This document shows positions 36,194 through 44,466 of a stretch of DNA of 64,000 nucleotides, piece by piece (positions within the stretch are counted from its first letter, which is position 1; every line of letters starts with the position of its first letter). The position numbers were made by a program, and so were the translations under genes. The stretch spans positions 2,396,001 to 2,460,000 of the forward strand of contig CP058647.1 of NCBI GenBank assembly GCA_014323545.1. Direction: 5' to 3'. The notes beneath the pieces were generated by a model. That model worked only from the letters and a program-made list of their open reading frames with translations. It had not been told where the DNA came from and made no database searches. Source of the stretch: Hyphobacterium sp. CCMP332 (GTDB lineage Bacteria > Bacteroidota > Bacteroidia > Cytophagales > CCMP332).

Positions 36194-38073
36194 TGATAAA
36201 TTTTAATCACAAACTAATTTGCTCAGCAGGTCTTTTCCTGCTGAGCATTTTTTATCTGAAGGCGCAGTCCATTGAACGCATCGAACCCCCGAATTGGTGG
36301 GCAGGAATGAACAGTCACAAATTGCAATTGATGGTACATGGAGAAAATGTAGCAGAACTTTCTGCGCGCATTAAAAGTGAGGGTATCAGCATTGAAAAAA
36401 CCAATAAACTTGATAATCCCAATTACCTCATTGTTGATCTTATTATTGATGAAAATGTAAAGCCCGGAAAATTTAAAATTGATTTCCTGAAGGGGAAAAA
36501 GAAATTTTTAACCAAAGAATACGAATTAAAAGCCAGAAGGGAAGGATCTGCAGAACGAAAGGGTTTTGGACCGGAGGATGTTTTGTACCTGATAACACCG
36601 GATCGATTTGCCAATGGGGATGAATCGAATGACAATATTGAATCTTATGTAGACAAAATCAACCGAGAAGATGATTATGCTCGTCACGGCGGTGATATAG
36701 CTGGAATTAACAATCACCTTGATTATATCAAAGATTTGGGTTTTACATCCATTTGGGTAAATCCGGTTCTTGAAAATGCTCAGCCAAAATATTCCTATCA
36801 CGGTTATGCCACTACAGATTTTTACAAGGTAGATCCACGCTTTGGCAGCAATGAAGACTACGCTCAACTGTCAAAAAAAGCAAGTCAAATGGGCATTGGT
36901 ATGATCATGGATATGATCGTGAATCATTGCGGTCATAAACACTGGTGGATGGATGATCTTCCTTCCAATGATTGGATTAACAATATTGGCATTTATTTGG
37001 AGAAGGACAGCTTTGTTAAAACAAATCACATGAAGAGTACGATTCAGGATCCTTATGTAGCGGAAAGGGATCTCGATCAATTTATTCACGGTTGGTTTGG
37101 GAAATCCATGCCTGATTTAAATGTTAGAAATCCTTATATGGCCAAATACCTGATTCAAAATTCCATTTGGTGGGTAGAATACGCCGATCTTCAGGGCATT
37201 CGAATGGATACCTATTCTTATCCCGATAAGGAGTTCATGACACAATGGACCTGCGAAGTCATGTATGAATATCCGAATTTCAATATTGTGGGTGAAGAGT
37301 GGAATACCGATCCGGCCATTGTTTCTTTTTGGCAAAGAGGAAAGAAAAACAGCAATGGATACACTTCTTGTCTGCCGAGTTTGATGGATTTTCCATTGCA
37401 ATCCAAATTAGTAAAAAGTTTAAATGCTGAGGAAGGCAAATGGGCTTCGGGCTGGAAAGATGTCTATGAAACAGTGGCTATGGATTTTCTATATGCCGAC
37501 CCTTATAATCTTGTGATATTTCCCGACAATCACGACATGGACCGTATATATACACAAGTAAAAAAGAACAAAGATTTATTTGATCTGGCCATAGCTTATT
37601 ACAGCACCATGCGAGGCGTACCGCAATTTTATTATGGAACGGAAATTCTCATGGCCAATGAAAAGCCCGGCGATCACGGAGAAATCAGGACTGATTTTCC
37701 CGGTGGCTGGAAAGGAGATACGATCAATGCATTTGAAGGAAAAGGCTTAACTGAGGTTGAGAAAAATGCCTTGAAAATGATTAAAAACGTTCTGAATTGG
37801 CGTAAAAAATCCGAGGCTGTTCACAACGGAAAATTACTTCACTTTGCACCGGATACAAGCTCGATATATGTTTTTTTCAGGTATACAGAAAATGATAAAG
37901 TCATGACCATTCTGAGTAAAAATTCCAATGAACTCGAGCTGGATATTTCCCTTTACAAAGAAATACTTAAAGGGAATGAAAAAGGTGTGGAAATCATTTC
38001 CGGAATGCAAATAGATTTAAGCAAAGGCCTCAGAGTTCCGGCAATGAAGGCCATGATCATTGATTTTGAATAG
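36193..38073 (+). CDS. susA: Periplasmic GH13 neopullulanase/cyclomaltodextrinase-type enzyme (SusA-like)
   Basis: 626 aa with a cleavable signal peptide (...YLKAQ) and no lipobox, so periplasmic. An N-terminal cyclomaltodextrinase-type domain (~25-115, with RIEPPNWWAGMN) precedes the GH13 barrel. Catalytic residues: Asp339 in GIRMDTYSY, Glu368 in VGEEWN, Asp448 in FPDNHDMDR. DVLYLITPDRFANGDESND is the usual barrel start. It would cut imported maltooligosaccharides or cyclodextrins to short sugars. Coupled to susD by a one-base overlap; its end overlaps the esterase gene by 14 bases. Confidence 0.9.
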   Translation: MINFNHKLICSAGLFLLSIFYLKAQSIERIEPPNWWAGMNSHKLQLMVHGENVAELSARIKSEGISIEKTNKLDNPNYLIVDLIIDENVKPGKFKIDFLKGKKKFLTKEYELKARREGSAERKGFGPEDVLYLITPDRFANGDESNDNIESYVDKINREDDYARHGGDIAGINNHLDYIKDLGFTSIWVNPVLENAQPKYSYHGYATTDFYKVDPRFGSNEDYAQLSKKASQMGIGMIMDMIVNHCGHKHWWMDDLPSNDWINNIGIYLEKDSFVKTNHMKSTIQDPYVAERDLDQFIHGWFGKSMPDLNVRNPYMAKYLIQNSIWWVEYADLQGIRMDTYSYPDKEFMTQWTCEVMYEYPNFNIVGEEWNTDPAIVSFWQRGKKNSNGYTSCLPSLMDFPLQSKLVKSLNAEEGKWASGWKDVYETVAMDFLYADPYNLVIFPDNHDMDRIYTQVKKNKDLFDLAIAYYSTMRGVPQFYYGTEILMANEKPGDHGEIRTDFPGGWKGDTINAFEGKGLTEVEKNALKMIKNVLNWRKKSEAVHNGKLLHFAPDTSSIYVFFRYTENDKVMTILSKNSNELELDISLYKEILKGNEKGVEIISGMQIDLSKGLRVPAMKAMIIDFE

Positions 38074-38989
38074 ATTAATTGTTTTATTTTTTGTTCTTAT
38101 TTTTTCACAAGCTATGGTGATTGGACAGGAAAAGAAGTCTTCATCAGGCAATTTTGATATTTACCAAAACTTTGAGACAAATCTGATAAGTCCCAGAACA
38201 GTGAGAGTTTGGAAACCGAAAGATTATTCTCCAGAAAAGAAATATGCGGTCTTGTACATGCATGATGCACAGAATATATTTGGTTTTTTAGATACCTGGA
38301 ATGGGCAAAATTGGAATGCAGAAGGTACAGCAGAAAAACTTATTGAAGAGGGTAAAACTCGTGATTTTATTATTGTAGGTATAGATAATGGGGGCATTTA
38401 CAGAAGAACCGATTATATGCCACAAAAAGTATTCGATAAAATCCCAAAAGACTATCAAGAATATATTTATGCAATAAAGGAAGAAAATGCTGAAAGCAAA
38501 TTCAACGGAGATGTTCGCTCTGATAATTATTTAAAATTTTTAGTCAGCGAACTGAAACCATTTATTGATAAAAAATATGCCACTTATACTGATAGGGAAA
38601 ATACTTTCATAGCGGGCTCGAGTTTTGGTGGCTTAATTTCTATTTATGCCATTAGCGAATACCCTGAAACTTTTGGTGGTGCGGCCTGCTTGAGCACGCA
38701 TTGGACGGTAACTTATGATCTGAAGGACAATCCTGTTCCGGCTTTATTTGCAGATTATTTATTAGAGAATTTGCCGGATCCTCAAATTCACAAAATATAT
38801 TTTGATTTCGGTACCGAGACGTTGGATTCATTGTACGAACCATGTCAATTGGAAATCGATAAAGTGATGGAACAAAAGGGCTATACTTCTGACAACTGGC
38901 TTACTAAAAAATTTCCCGGAGACAAGCACGACGAAAACTCCTGGAGCAAGCGGTTTTACATTCCTTTGGAGTTTTTGTTGGCAGAATAG
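38060..38989 (+). CDS. Secreted esterase, alpha/beta hydrolase (esterase D-like)
   Basis: 309 aa, TTG start, signal peptide ending MVIGQ. Nucleophile elbow AGSSFGGLIS (Ser in GxSxGG) and a likely catalytic His in PGDKHDENSW; the core VLYMHDAQNIF and FIIVGIDNGG match putative esterase/enterochelin-esterase-type hydrolases, which often remove acyl groups from carbohydrates. In this operon it may deacylate modified glucans (inference). Overlaps susA by 14 bases. Its stop lies one base from the stop of the convergent transporter gene. Confidence 0.82.
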   Translation: MILNRLIVLFFVLIFSQAMVIGQEKKSSSGNFDIYQNFETNLISPRTVRVWKPKDYSPEKKYAVLYMHDAQNIFGFLDTWNGQNWNAEGTAEKLIEEGKTRDFIIVGIDNGGIYRRTDYMPQKVFDKIPKDYQEYIYAIKEENAESKFNGDVRSDNYLKFLVSELKPFIDKKYATYTDRENTFIAGSSFGGLISIYAISEYPETFGGAACLSTHWTVTYDLKDNPVPALFADYLLENLPDPQIHKIYFDFGTETLDSLYEPCQLEIDKVMEQKGYTSDNWLTKKFPGDKHDENSWSKRFYIPLEFLLAE

Positions 38990-38990
38990 A

Positions 38991-40736
38991 TTATTGCGGC
39001 TCCTTCATTAGCACCTCATCTTTATCATCAACAATCAGGCTCAATAAACCGGCGAGGATCATGGATATCCCTCCTATGATTAACGCGAATATAAACTCAC
39101 TGCCAAATAAAGAGGTCACCAAAAAGGCCAATATACTGGCAGCCACCATTTGAGGTATCACAATAAAGAAATTGAAAATACCCATGTAATAGCCCATTTT
39201 ACTTGCGGGAAGTGAAGATGAAAGCATGGCATAGGGAATCGACAAAATACTCGCCCAGGCGATTCCCACACCTATCATTGATACAATCAAAACCATTGGA
39301 TCATTGATGAAATAAAAAGAGATCAATCCCAGGCCTCCAAGACATAAAGCGATAAGATGAGTCATACGCCGACTGGTTTTTTTTGCAAGCCAGGGTAACA
39401 TTAGTGCCGCAAGTGCTGCGATGCCATTATAGCCCCCAAACAATATACCAACCCAATCTGCACCTTCATCGTATTCCATTCTGACTCTTTTTAAATCGGA
39501 CTCCAATTCCTCATCGAGATTAAATCCTGATTCAGGAGCAACAAAATACTTGGCAAAATTAACAGATACCACGGCTAGCTGATTTTCTGAGTTTTTGAGT
39601 TTTGCAAGATATTCAGCAAGCTCATTTTCAATATTATTAAATTTCTCCAGTCGCTCACCCTGCAATACTGTTTTGTCAAAATTCTCCATTTCAGTATTCA
39701 ATGTATTTAATTCCTGAGCGGACAATTTCATATCATAGATATGACTTGTAATGCCTGAAGTGGTATAAATCCACATGGCAAAGAGTGCAAACCAGGAAAA
39801 AAACTGTACAAATGCCAGCTGTATCATGGTTTTAGGCATATTCTGAAAATCCCGGACAATATTTACAAAACCGTTTTTGTATTTATTCCTGTACATAGGA
39901 ATCGACGCCCCCAAATAAGAGAATCCAAAAAGTCCGAATATTCCCGACAAGACATAAAGTTGAGGGTCGAGGGAATTCCAATAAAAAACCAAAGTCAGCA
40001 AAGCCGAAATGAGCAACATACCTAAACCAATGGCGCTATAGGTTTTGGGTTTGTATTTAATCGGAGTAAAATGTTCCTTTTCCCGTTTTTCCTCATCTTC
40101 CTCGGGGGGATATTCTTTAGTTGAGAAAACCGTCCACATGACTGCCGTTAGAAAGGCAAATGCACCAAGGTAAAAAGACCATTTTACATTGGTAGGGATT
40201 TCATTCGCTCCGAGATTTTCATCTTGCACACCAATTATTTCGCTAAAAAACCAGGGAAGGGCAGAGGCAATCACGGAACCGACACCAATAAAGAAACTCT
40301 GCATGGCAAAACCCCTTGTTCGTTGATCTGGCGGTAATAAGTCGCCAACAAAAGCCCTGAAAGGCTCCATGCTGATATTGATAGAACCATCCATTATCCA
40401 TAGCATTCCTATGGCAATCCAGAGTGTTGGAGAATTGGGCATTATTATGAGTGCAATGGTCGCCAGTAAAGCGCCTATTGCAAAAAATGGCCGTCTTCTT
40501 CCCCAATAAGGATGCCAGGTTCTGTCGCTGTAATACCCGATAATTGGTTGAATCAATAAACCTGTGACAGGTGCAGCCAGCCAATAAATGGCAAGATTTT
40601 TAGTGTCGGCACCCAGGGTTTCAAAAATCCGGCTCGTATTGGCGTTTTGTAATGCAAAGCCAAATTGTATTCCGAGAAATCCAAAACTCATGTTCCAGAT
40701 TTCCCAAAACGATAGTCTTCTTTTTTCTACACCCAT
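38991..40736 (-). CDS. MFS sugar transporter of the SLC45 (maltose/sucrose:H+) type
   Basis: 581 aa, 12 predicted helices. YWLAAPVTGLLIQPIIGYYSD and the GRRRPFF loop are signatures of the SLC45/GPH-like sugar symporters used by Bacteroidota for maltose. An 85-residue soluble insertion (~335-420) rich in heptads lies between helices 7 and 8, on the periplasmic side by MFS topology. Last gene of the minus operon, four bases after a GH13 gene. Expected to carry maltose or short maltodextrins into the cytoplasm for GH65 phosphorolysis. Confidence 0.88.
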   Translation of the reverse strand: MGVEKRRLSFWEIWNMSFGFLGIQFGFALQNANTSRIFETLGADTKNLAIYWLAAPVTGLLIQPIIGYYSDRTWHPYWGRRRPFFAIGALLATIALIIMPNSPTLWIAIGMLWIMDGSINISMEPFRAFVGDLLPPDQRTRGFAMQSFFIGVGSVIASALPWFFSEIIGVQDENLGANEIPTNVKWSFYLGAFAFLTAVMWTVFSTKEYPPEEDEEKREKEHFTPIKYKPKTYSAIGLGMLLISALLTLVFYWNSLDPQLYVLSGIFGLFGFSYLGASIPMYRNKYKNGFVNIVRDFQNMPKTMIQLAFVQFFSWFALFAMWIYTTSGITSHIYDMKLSAQELNTLNTEMENFDKTVLQGERLEKFNNIENELAEYLAKLKNSENQLAVVSVNFAKYFVAPESGFNLDEELESDLKRVRMEYDEGADWVGILFGGYNGIAALAALMLPWLAKKTSRRMTHLIALCLGGLGLISFYFINDPMVLIVSMIGVGIAWASILSIPYAMLSSSLPASKMGYYMGIFNFFIVIPQMVAASILAFLVTSLFGSEFIFALIIGGISMILAGLLSLIVDDKDEVLMKEPQ

Positions 40737-40740
40737 TCGA

Positions 40741-42114
40741 TTATTTTTTTATAAAAATTCTGTAATCATTCGGCCCAAGACTTAATTCCGATCCCTCTTC
40801 TTCTACTTCTAATGTTTCCTCGCTATTATAACTCTTATAAACACCAATCGGCAAATTCGAAATCGAAAACTGACTTTCAAGACTGTCAAAATTTAAAGCA
40901 ACCAGCACGGTATTATCATTTTTTGAACGCGAATAAGTCAATACACTTTCAGGATTTGAATTAGAAATAAAAGCCCAATCTCCACCGAAATCACCATTCC
41001 AAATGGCTTCATTGCTGTCTTTTAATGTATATAATTCCGAATAAAAATCTTCAAGCGGATAGTCATTCCACACAATGGTATCTTTTTCAAAAAATTTCAA
41101 TCTTTCGTTCATTTTTGACTCTTGCCCGGAATACAATAGGGGCATGCCATCAATGGTGGCCATCACTACAGCCCAATTTTTATAATTTTCCCCATAGCGC
41201 TCGAAAACCGTTCCATTCCAGGAATTTTCATCGTGATTCGAGGTAAAATGCATCCTGTAATCTGTTGAATTAAAATTGCTGTCTTCTTTAATCATGTAAT
41301 AATGAAGACTGTCAAAATTCATTTTCCCTTTTGCGATTTCATTGCTTATATGATGCATTTCCCATCCATAAGTCATGTCAAAAGCGGGGTGAAGTTTTGG
41401 ATTTTCGGCTTCTGCCAACATGAAAATATCAGGATTTATGCTATCAAGCGCCGCTCTTGCTGCTGTCCAAAAGTCACTTGGCACCCAATCCGCCACATCA
41501 CAACGATAGCCGTTGATTTCACATTCCTGAACCCAAAATTGTAAGGCTTCTATCATCGCTGTCCGCATTTCAGGGTTATCGTAATTCAAATCAACCACGT
41601 CGGACCAATCCGTACCAATAGGAGGTATCATATTACCTGTACTGTCTTTTGTGTACCAATCGGGATGTGCTTCAACCCAGGGGTTATCCCAGGCAGTATG
41701 ATTCGCTACCCAGTCGATCAATACAAACATATCCCTTTTATGAATTTCATTGACCAGGTTCTTAAAATCAGAAAGTGTCCCGTAATCAGAATTAACAGCG
41801 GTATAATCTTTAACAGAATAATAGCTCCCCAGACCGCCTTTTCGATTTTTTTCTCCAATAGGATGCACCGGCATAAACCAAATGATATCAATTCCCATTG
41901 CCTTCAATCGGTCCAGATGCGGGATAACTGAATTGAAGTCTCCTTTTTCGCTAAACTGACGTATATTCAGTTCGTAAATTACAGCAGATTTGGACCAATC
42001 GTTGTGATGCGTATATTCTGAATTCGATTTTTCTTCAGTTTCTTTTTCAATCGTATGACAAGCCCCTACAAAAAATATTAATGAGATAAGCGCTAAAAAT
42101 AGTTTCATTTTCAT
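40741..42114 (-). CDS. GH13 alpha-amylase-family lipoprotein (457 aa)
   Basis: Lipobox FVGAC (Cys19 counting from the first ATG; a second ATG two codons on is possible), then an acidic stretch IEKETEEKSNSE. GH13 barrel with catalytic Asp206 (GYRCDVADW), Glu235 (MLAEAENPK) and Asp295 (TSNHDENSW). SAVIYELNIRQFSEKGDF is a typical barrel start. A compact enzyme without extra modules, tethered to a membrane, probably making maltose from maltodextrins. Its ATG overlaps the stop of the preceding GH13 gene (ATGA). Confidence 0.9.
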   Translation of the reverse strand: MKMKLFLALISLIFFVGACHTIEKETEEKSNSEYTHHNDWSKSAVIYELNIRQFSEKGDFNSVIPHLDRLKAMGIDIIWFMPVHPIGEKNRKGGLGSYYSVKDYTAVNSDYGTLSDFKNLVNEIHKRDMFVLIDWVANHTAWDNPWVEAHPDWYTKDSTGNMIPPIGTDWSDVVDLNYDNPEMRTAMIEALQFWVQECEINGYRCDVADWVPSDFWTAARAALDSINPDIFMLAEAENPKLHPAFDMTYGWEMHHISNEIAKGKMNFDSLHYYMIKEDSNFNSTDYRMHFTSNHDENSWNGTVFERYGENYKNWAVVMATIDGMPLLYSGQESKMNERLKFFEKDTIVWNDYPLEDFYSELYTLKDSNEAIWNGDFGGDWAFISNSNPESVLTYSRSKNDNTVLVALNFDSLESQFSISNLPIGVYKSYNSEETLEVEEEGSELSLGPNDYRIFIKK

Positions 42115-44462
42115 TTTGTTAAAATTTCAAAGCCATGTGCTTTTACACTTACTACGGCGTGGCCATTTCCTGTTTGCATATTACTGCCAAAATTGACCTT
42201 CAAATCTGATGCCCCCGGAATCGCAAAATTCTTGACTCTGGATACGTTATTGATGATCACAACCACATGGTCGTTGAAATACTTTCTTTCAAATGTCATT
42301 GTAAATTCATCAACATCGATCAACCTGAGGTCTCCGTAATTTAGAGCCATGTGATTTTTTCTAATCTCGGATAATTTGGCAACGGTACTGCGCATTTCTT
42401 TTTGATCATCACTCAAACTATCAAAAATCATCATGCGTCTGTTATCCGGATCATTTCCACCAGGCATACCGATTTCATCACCATAATATATCACCGGAAT
42501 TCCGGGTATGGTGAAATTTAAAGCATGCAATTGCGCCAGTCTTTGAAAGCCTATCTTTCCATTATTGTCTATTTCCCTGGTCCAACCGGCTAGCTTTGTG
42601 TCTTCTCCCGGGTCTAGGGAACCATCGGCCAGTGAAATAAAGCGGGGCCTATCCTGGTTTCCGGAAATGTACCCCATCAGGTTATGATAACCATAGAAAT
42701 CAAGACTTTCTGTAAGTGTTGAAGCCAGGTCATTCATAGAATTGTCTTCATTATTTAATATGGTTATGGCTTTATCGTAAAAATTAAAATCAAATTGAGC
42801 ATCCATTTGGCCTGAATTAACGTAACTGCCAATCAGCTCGGCATTGCCATAAGTTTCACCGATTTGATAAATTGATCTATCTTCAGGTAACATGACGCGT
42901 AGTTTTAACTTCCTTGTCAAAGTTCTCCAAAATACTTCCGGAATGTGTTTGGTAGCATCATGTCTGAAACCATCTATTTCAAAATTTTCAAACCAATACA
43001 AAGCAGAATCAGACATGGCCTCATAAACCACTGGATTTTCAAGGTCGAGTGTGGGCAAATGAGTATCAAACCAGGTTGTTAAACGGTATTCATCCCATTT
43101 TTCAGTGTTCAAAGAACTATCGGGAAGATAAAGGTCAGTTGCCCATTCCGGATGTTGCAGATAAACCGGATGTTCCAGATGCACATGATTGGCGACATAA
43201 TCGAGCAAAACATTTTTATTGTTTTCATGCGCAGTAGTTATCATTTTTCGCAAATCTTCATCCGTACCAAATCGATAATCTACAGCTTTTGATTGGGCGG
43301 GCCAATAGCCGTGGTAACCAGAAAATTTACTGACAACTCCGCCTTTATCCCACAAACCCCAGGCACCTTCAGGATTCAATCCTATCGGAGATAGCCAAAC
43401 GGTATTCATGTTTAATTGATCGAAAAAACCTTCTTCAATTTTTTGACTGACCCCTTCAATATCCCCACCCAGATAATTGGCTTGTGGCATAATCATAGGG
43501 TCATCCACCGGTTTGTCATTTTCCTTATCAGCATTATAAAAACGATCCACCATCAAAAAATACATTCTAAAACTGTGTTTGTCTTTCCTGTTAAGCTCAG
43601 CAGTGCTCTCAATTACATTTCCGTTTTTCAATGGCACAAGCATGTCATTGGAAAGCCCATTTTTGTTAAAAGCCCAAATTCTTAAATGTGATCTTTCTAT
43701 TGTTCCGGCTATTTCGGGAATTTTTATCTGAATAATTTCTTTTTTGTTTGAAACAAATTGATCGGGTAATTTATGATTCTCCCAGAATACAAGGATACCA
43801 TCGAGTTTCTGTTCGCTTTTTATTCGTATTGATCCATCAAGTACTTTTGAACCGTAGATAAAAGGCTTATCATCTTTAAGCTCTCCAACAATGATCCTTG
43901 AATTATAACCCCCTGTTCCGTTATCTATTGAATCTGAGTTAAAAGGATCCAGAATTTCCCGGCCATCGGCCACAACACGATATTGATATTCACCGGGGAA
44001 AAGGTATTTCTCATAGACCCAGTTATCCCCTTCGCGCTGCAATATTGAAGCCTTGTGATTCCATCCGTTGAAATTGCCCTTTAATGAAAGCGATGTGTAT
44101 TCATCGGCAAATGGCAGTGAGAATTTAAACTTAAGCTTGCGATTGGCTTTTATCGGAATCGATAAAACCGTATCGCCCAAATGGACTTTTATATCCGAAA
44201 TCGGATTTTGCAAATCGCCCTTAATCGTAAGAATATTATTTTCCCATTTTGCTATCTCAAGACTGTCAGGAGCGATGACCGAATTAATTTTTCCTGGATT
44301 GATAAAATAGTCTTCCAGGTAAAGCAAAGTACTATCAGGTTCCAGTTGTACAGGACTCGCCAATGTCGTGATAGCATTGCTGTATAAAATTTCCGGTTCT
44401 TTATTCTGCTGACATGAAAAAAACAAAACAGTTAATACCGAAATAGCGAAATACCTTTTCAT
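42111..44462 (-). CDS. Multidomain GH13 lipoprotein with CBM48/E-set domain (783 aa)
   Basis: Start taken at ATG 44462, four bases after the GH65 stop, because it gives a lipoprotein signal (LFFSC, Cys17); the frame extends upstream inside the GH65 gene. Domains: N-terminal region, CBM48/AMPK-type glycogen-binding domain (~113-195, with SLKGNFNGWNHKASILQ and GEYQYRVVADG), linker beta domain, GH13 barrel (~298-690), C-terminal beta domain. Catalytic Asp502 (DGFRHDATKH), Glu536 (QIGETYGN) and Asp604 in GNQDRPRF, where the usual NHD is NQD. Probably a pullulanase/neopullulanase-type or maltogenic enzyme; exact specificity is not readable. Confidence 0.88.
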   Translation of the reverse strand: MKRYFAISVLTVLFFSCQQNKEPEILYSNAITTLASPVQLEPDSTLLYLEDYFINPGKINSVIAPDSLEIAKWENNILTIKGDLQNPISDIKVHLGDTVLSIPIKANRKLKFKFSLPFADEYTSLSLKGNFNGWNHKASILQREGDNWVYEKYLFPGEYQYRVVADGREILDPFNSDSIDNGTGGYNSRIIVGELKDDKPFIYGSKVLDGSIRIKSEQKLDGILVFWENHKLPDQFVSNKKEIIQIKIPEIAGTIERSHLRIWAFNKNGLSNDMLVPLKNGNVIESTAELNRKDKHSFRMYFLMVDRFYNADKENDKPVDDPMIMPQANYLGGDIEGVSQKIEEGFFDQLNMNTVWLSPIGLNPEGAWGLWDKGGVVSKFSGYHGYWPAQSKAVDYRFGTDEDLRKMITTAHENNKNVLLDYVANHVHLEHPVYLQHPEWATDLYLPDSSLNTEKWDEYRLTTWFDTHLPTLDLENPVVYEAMSDSALYWFENFEIDGFRHDATKHIPEVFWRTLTRKLKLRVMLPEDRSIYQIGETYGNAELIGSYVNSGQMDAQFDFNFYDKAITILNNEDNSMNDLASTLTESLDFYGYHNLMGYISGNQDRPRFISLADGSLDPGEDTKLAGWTREIDNNGKIGFQRLAQLHALNFTIPGIPVIYYGDEIGMPGGNDPDNRRMMIFDSLSDDQKEMRSTVAKLSEIRKNHMALNYGDLRLIDVDEFTMTFERKYFNDHVVVIINNVSRVKNFAIPGASDLKVNFGSNMQTGNGHAVVSVKAHGFEILTK

Positions 44463-44466
44463 GATT

